Below, in pieces: positions 60,962 through 64,000 of a stretch of 64,000 bases of DNA; within the stretch, counting starts at the first letter, position 1, and every line of letters begins with the position of its first letter. This DNA comes from Bacteroides intestinalis (GTDB lineage: Bacteria > Bacteroidota > Bacteroidia > Bacteroidales > Bacteroidaceae): assembly GCF_003464595.1 (NCBI RefSeq), contig NZ_QRZF01000009.1, forward strand, positions 62,001 through 126,000, written 5' to 3'. The translations under genes and the position numbers were made by a program. Below the pieces are notes generated by a model. That model did not search any database, was not told the DNA's origin, and was given only the letters and a program-made list of their open reading frames with translations.

Positions 60962-61984
60962 TTAATTAAAATGACATTCTGCCAAAACATCAACATCATA
61001 TTGAGTCCCGTTTCTGTCAGTTTCCGTTGTTGTTACAGATATAGAATTTGTTGTAGAATGTTTCAAACTCTTCCAGTTTTCCTTATCCATCACATCCATA
61101 GTCCACGATGCGGAAGTAGGAGTATAAGTTGACCCCGTAGTCATATTTACAATCTTGGCACTTACTGTAACGGGTTGTCCGGTATCAACCTCTTTGTTGG
61201 AAGAAGTTATATAACATACAATTTGAAATTCATCTGCCGTATCAATGATACGTACCCCGGCACGTGCTATCGGTTGTGAAGCACTTGAAGACTGATAAAC
61301 TTCTGCTATGAATAACTGGGTACCGTCCACATCACCACGGGTAACAGTTACACTTTTCTGTCCGTTCTTATCAGTCCAAGCCGCCGTGTCCTTATACCAT
61401 TTTATATAGTAATCGGTAATGGCATTGGCACCGGCATACAGCTTGGTAGTCAGAGTACAACTTGTTACTTTGCTTGTTAACTGTTCGGTACTTGCAAGAA
61501 TAGCAAGATAGTAAGAGCTGGCTCCCATATTCTGAATGGCAATAGGCAGTTCCCCGGTCAAATTATACTCAACACCTGCCGTAGAAGCGACACATGAATA
61601 AGTCAATGTATCTCCTGCAATATTCGTTTTGCTTGCCAAGTTTCCGACAATTTTAATGGCACCGGTACTGGTATTCAAAGAGAATTTGCCCGTACTGTCT
61701 TTTTTCCAACCTCCACTTTCCGCACCGTTAAAATTTAAAGCCACTCCATTGTAAGCCCAACTATGACCAGACAAACTGACCGCCAACCCACGTGCCGAAG
61801 TTACTTTGGGTGTCCGTACCGGCTGATTCGCAGCTATACTCCAATCAGGAGAGACAGCCCCACTTTCTTCATCTACGGCCTGAAACAATGGAATGCCATT
61901 ATTTTCAAAAGTCAGCATCAGGCTGTCATTGGAACGAAGACGTTTAATCGTGATGCTATTTTGGGCACTATAATTTTCTGCCAT
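60962..61984 (-). CDS. Phage tail/baseplate structural protein
   Basis: A 340-residue beta-rich protein (QNSITIKRLRSNDSLMLTFE, SVTVTRGDVDGTQLFIAEVY, AGVRIIDTADEFQIVCYITS). These Ig-like stretches are typical of tail-tip or fibre adaptor proteins. It ends 20 bp before the receptor-binding gene and overlaps the upstream gene by 17 nt. The exact tail role cannot be read. Confidence 0.65.
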   Translation of the reverse strand: MAENYSAQNSITIKRLRSNDSLMLTFENNGIPLFQAVDEESGAVSPDWSIAANQPVRTPKVTSARGLAVSLSGHSWAYNGVALNFNGAESGGWKKDSTGKFSLNTSTGAIKIVGNLASKTNIAGDTLTYSCVASTAGVEYNLTGELPIAIQNMGASSYYLAILASTEQLTSKVTSCTLTTKLYAGANAITDYYIKWYKDTAAWTDKNGQKSVTVTRGDVDGTQLFIAEVYQSSSASQPIARAGVRIIDTADEFQIVCYITSSNKEVDTGQPVTVSAKIVNMTTGSTYTPTSASWTMDVMDKENWKSLKHSTTNSISVTTTETDRNGTQYDVDVLAECHFN

Positions 61985-62201
61985 ATTCCCAACCTCCTTC
62001 TGATATAATTTGATTCATGCTTGTATTAGTATAAACGATACCGTCCAACAACAGTATTCTATCTTCCAGTTCTCCATCAAGAGAAGGCAGGCACATTACC
62101 TCCTTTTCATTCAAGATGATGGATTCTCCCTTTACCAAGTGCCCCAACAACAGAACCCCGGCATCCAAAGCCTTTTCCTTATTTGCTACAACATACCTCA
62201 T
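61968..62201 (-). CDS. Small tail-region protein
   Basis: A 77-residue protein (MRYVVANKEKALDAGVLLLG). It is compact alpha/beta with no motif. Its start is 1 bp from the upstream gene, and its end overlaps the next by 17 nt. Unknown function in the tail module. Confidence 0.6.
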   Translation of the reverse strand: MRYVVANKEKALDAGVLLLGHLVKGESIILNEKEVMCLPSLDGELEDRILLLDGIVYTNTSMNQIISEGGWEYGRKL

Positions 62202-62202
62202 A

Positions 62203-63408
62203 TCAATTATTTATATATATGTTCCCGTTACTGTCCGTATATTCATTTGTCCCATCAGTCAATACAGAGAAAGCCTTTTTTTGCTCGGCCTTAATGTACA
62301 CGTCCAACCAATCGTCAAGATAAGTTTCACCAATACCGGTTCCATCCAACATTATCACAGTTTTTTCCCCCTCCTGCCATTGTACCCCGGTCTTATTTGC
62401 ACTGTCCGTAAACCATACCATGCGGATAATCGGTGCCGGTATCGGCACAATTTCTCCATTCCACTGTACCATAGCTATATTCCTATGCAGGATTTCATCA
62501 GGATTGATGGAAGCCTGACTTGCCGGTATGCACGTAAATTTTGGATAAACACGATTGACGGAGAATTGCTGTCTTGCAACCTCCTTTCCACCAACCTTCA
62601 CCAACAGCAAGTAATCCCCCTTCTCGACCAAACGCAAGTCCATTATCAGGCTGGTTAAGGACAAAGCCACTATTTCATGGTTTGCGGTAGTCAGCATTGT
62701 TTGACTTGATATGCTGTTCACCTGATAAAGTTCAATTGTATATCCGGTAGTTATTTTATTCACTCCCTTTGTTACCATAAGTGGAATGGTGCGCTCGTAT
62801 GAATTTTCATCCAAAGCTGCATTCCTATTGGCCGTAGATGCGGAAATCAAATTGTTGGCTACCTTGTAATCATACAACAAAAGCTTGTCAAGAAATGGAT
62901 TGTACTGGATTATCTGACTATCCCCAATAGACAAACCGTAGGTATCTTCACTCTTATCTACCGTTGTCAACATGATAGAGTCAGTCTTAACGGGAATATT
63001 CACCCCAAGCCGGGTATCAGCTATCAGACCTTCAAAATACAACTCAAAACTTTCACCCGGAGCCACATTTCTGCTTATGGTAATGGCACCGCGTGTATCT
63101 CCAACCGTATCTATACTGTACTTCCCATTCCATGAACTGATTGCAGAAATATTCTCTCCATTAGCAAACCAGTTCATTTCTGCCAACAAAGAATTAACAT
63201 AAGGCATATCCCAGCTACCGTCAGCGGCATTCGCTATGACTTCCGGTAAAATCACCAGCGGAGTAACCCCACGGTCAGGATCATATTCATTTGCCACCGG
63301 ATTATAGACCTGATTGGCCGGACTGTTCGGTGTCATTATCTTCAAGCTTACTGCAATCGTAAGCGGTTGAAACTCTTTTCTGATTCTTTTCTTTTCACTC
63401 TCTATCAT
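62203..63408 (-). CDS. Phage tail structural protein
   Basis: A 401-residue beta-rich protein. FQPLTIAVSLKIMTPNSPAN, ITISRNVAPGESFELYFEGL and a late EIVPIPAPIIRMVWFTDS are seen. It overlaps the upstream gene by 4 nt and lies 1 bp before the small gene downstream. It is likely a tail-tip or baseplate component by position. Confidence 0.6.
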   Translation of the reverse strand: MIESEKKRIRKEFQPLTIAVSLKIMTPNSPANQVYNPVANEYDPDRGVTPLVILPEVIANAADGSWDMPYVNSLLAEMNWFANGENISAISSWNGKYSIDTVGDTRGAITISRNVAPGESFELYFEGLIADTRLGVNIPVKTDSIMLTTVDKSEDTYGLSIGDSQIIQYNPFLDKLLLYDYKVANNLISASTANRNAALDENSYERTIPLMVTKGVNKITTGYTIELYQVNSISSQTMLTTANHEIVALSLTSLIMDLRLVEKGDYLLLVKVGGKEVARQQFSVNRVYPKFTCIPASQASINPDEILHRNIAMVQWNGEIVPIPAPIIRMVWFTDSANKTGVQWQEGEKTVIMLDGTGIGETYLDDWLDVYIKAEQKKAFSVLTDGTNEYTDSNGNIYINN

Positions 63409-64000
63409 ATCGTCACAATTGCTTCTACTGATGCAGTATCATTTGTTGCCGTTATGGTAAACAAGGTACTTACCACTGTTACTGAATTATTTCCTAAATC
63501 ACTAATTTCCTTTGTGTTATGTATCGTTATTGAACCGTTGAAATCTTTATGCTTGATATTCCAAGCTTCATCATCGGCGGTATCTCCACTATCCCTTCGG
63601 ATAGCCCATTGTCTAACTGTGTCTGTAATATCCTCCCAACCTTTAAAGACCTTGCAAGTAATTTCCATTGATTCACCATAAGCAAGAAAATTGTCACCTT
63701 GCGTATCAATCTCAATGCGTACTGGTGCATCTATCTGTAACTGTTCGATTGTGCCGGTCATATAAATGTTATTCAGATAAGCGGAATAACCGGTCATATC
63801 CAACCCGAAGATGTTGAGATTGCTCAAATCCCCATCCTGCATTGCAACCATACTCTTTGTAAACTCCCAGTCATTTACCCCTACCAAGAAACGGCGGTAT
63901 GTCCTCGTCTCATAAGCGGAAGTCTGGCGTTCCTTGTTTGTAAAGTTGCCATAAGCGACAAAATGCAAAGCCTCACACGGATGGAAAGAATATTGCCAAC
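63405..64000 (-). CDS. Phage tail protein, 5' end outside window
   Basis: The frame is open to the right edge (WQYSFHPCEALHFVAYGNFT precedes the internal TTG at 63968), so the true start lies beyond 64000. The visible part has RRFLVGVNDWEFTKSMVAMQ and GYSAYLNNIYMTGTIEQLQI. This is a segment common to Bacteroidetes phage tail-tip proteins. It ends in an Ig-like stretch. It belongs to the same leftward tail operon. Confidence 0.65.
   Translation of the reverse strand, partial: WQYSFHPCEALHFVAYGNFTNKERQTSAYETRTYRRFLVGVNDWEFTKSMVAMQDGDLSNLNIFGLDMTGYSAYLNNIYMTGTIEQLQIDAPVRIEIDTQGDNFLAYGESMEITCKVFKGWEDITDTVRQWAIRRDSGDTADDEAWNIKHKDFNGSITIHNTKEISDLGNNSVTVVSTLFTITATNDTASVEAIVTI

Larger units (their letters stand above)
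29600..64000. mobile_element. Prophage (left part), continuing past the window
   Basis: From about 29.6 kb the gene set becomes phage-like. It has an S24 repressor, RecE/RecT, HU, a RuvC-like resolvase, methyltransferases and many small overlapping genes. Then leftward lysis and tail-fibre genes and a DGR follow. The left edge is set between the subtilase remnant and the repressor genes; the gcggtgcgtacggg stretch at about 29658 is a possible but unproven attachment core. No integrase, terminase, capsid or portal gene is present, so those must lie to the right. The early-rightward, late-leftward layout with a shared terminator at 53.5 kb fits a siphovirus-like temperate phage. Confidence 0.85.

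Noticed and set aside
29600..64000. Mu-like transposing phage (Hankyphage type)
   Set aside because: No MuA/MuB-type transposase or Mu-like early genes are seen; RecE/RecT, a RuvC-like resolvase and the layout differ.

Overview
The window looks like a Bacteroides chromosome (Bacteroidales, gut type) carrying a prophage. The evidence is FimA/Mfa-type fimbrillin lipoproteins, DUF3575 and DUF3868/OmpA partners, Bacteroidetes-type promoters (TTG/TTTG, 18-21 nt, then TAnnTTTG) and AT-rich intergenic DNA. Species cannot be fixed from the sequence alone.

Chromosomal part, 1 to about 29.55 kb. An AddAB-like helicase/nuclease pair (1-4685) converges on a minus-strand pair: a receiver-histidine kinase and a UDP-glucuronate decarboxylase. 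A minus-strand ibrAB/acetyltransferase cassette (7005-9225) has its own promoter. A 965-bp AT-rich gap with 22-bp direct repeats leads into a seven-gene fimbrial operon (10191-19966): five lipoproteins, a DUF3575 outer-membrane protein and an OmpA-like anchor. Then come an RDD membrane protein (minus) and a SpoIIM/DUF4129/DUF4350/MoxR/DUF58 operon (21001-26996). An esterase, a small unknown gene and a decayed subtilase (28738-29539) end this part.

Prophage part, about 29.6 kb to beyond 64 kb; the right end and any integrase lie outside. A leftward S24-type repressor and a small CI-like protein face a rightward early region (31.6-53.5 kb). Two promoters in the lysogeny region each carry a TACTT...AAGTA inverted repeat between their -33 and -7 boxes, so both probably answer to the repressor. 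The early region holds RecE-like/RecT recombination, HU, a RuvC-like resolvase, an SSB-like OB protein, MazG, nuclease-like proteins, a PAPS-reductase-like protein, two radical SAM proteins, an RtcB RNA ligase and two DNA methyltransferases. A bidirectional terminator at 53.5 kb separates it from leftward lysis, tail-fibre and tail genes.

Most interesting content. (1) A diversity-generating retroelement (DGR) lies at 57.6-59.8 kb. Its template repeat (TR) matches two variable repeats (VRs): one in the adjacent lectin-like tail protein and one about 15.5 kb away, on the opposite strand, in a non-structural early gene. All eight differences between TR and the remote VR fall at TR adenines. The reverse transcriptase (RT) frame is broken by two apparent +1 shifts. 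(2) Six G8-9/C8 tracts between 35.4 and 48.5 kb all have AATT within six bases on the G-strand 3' side. Two of them put methyltransferase genes out of frame, as in phase variation. (3) The prophage encodes unusual RNAs: a stand-alone 5S rRNA gene with its own promoter, a 163-nt RNA with perfect tRNA acceptor, D and T arms but an 87-nt domain replacing the anticodon arm, and a large structured RNA next to the repressor. An RtcB-type ligase lies in the same early region.
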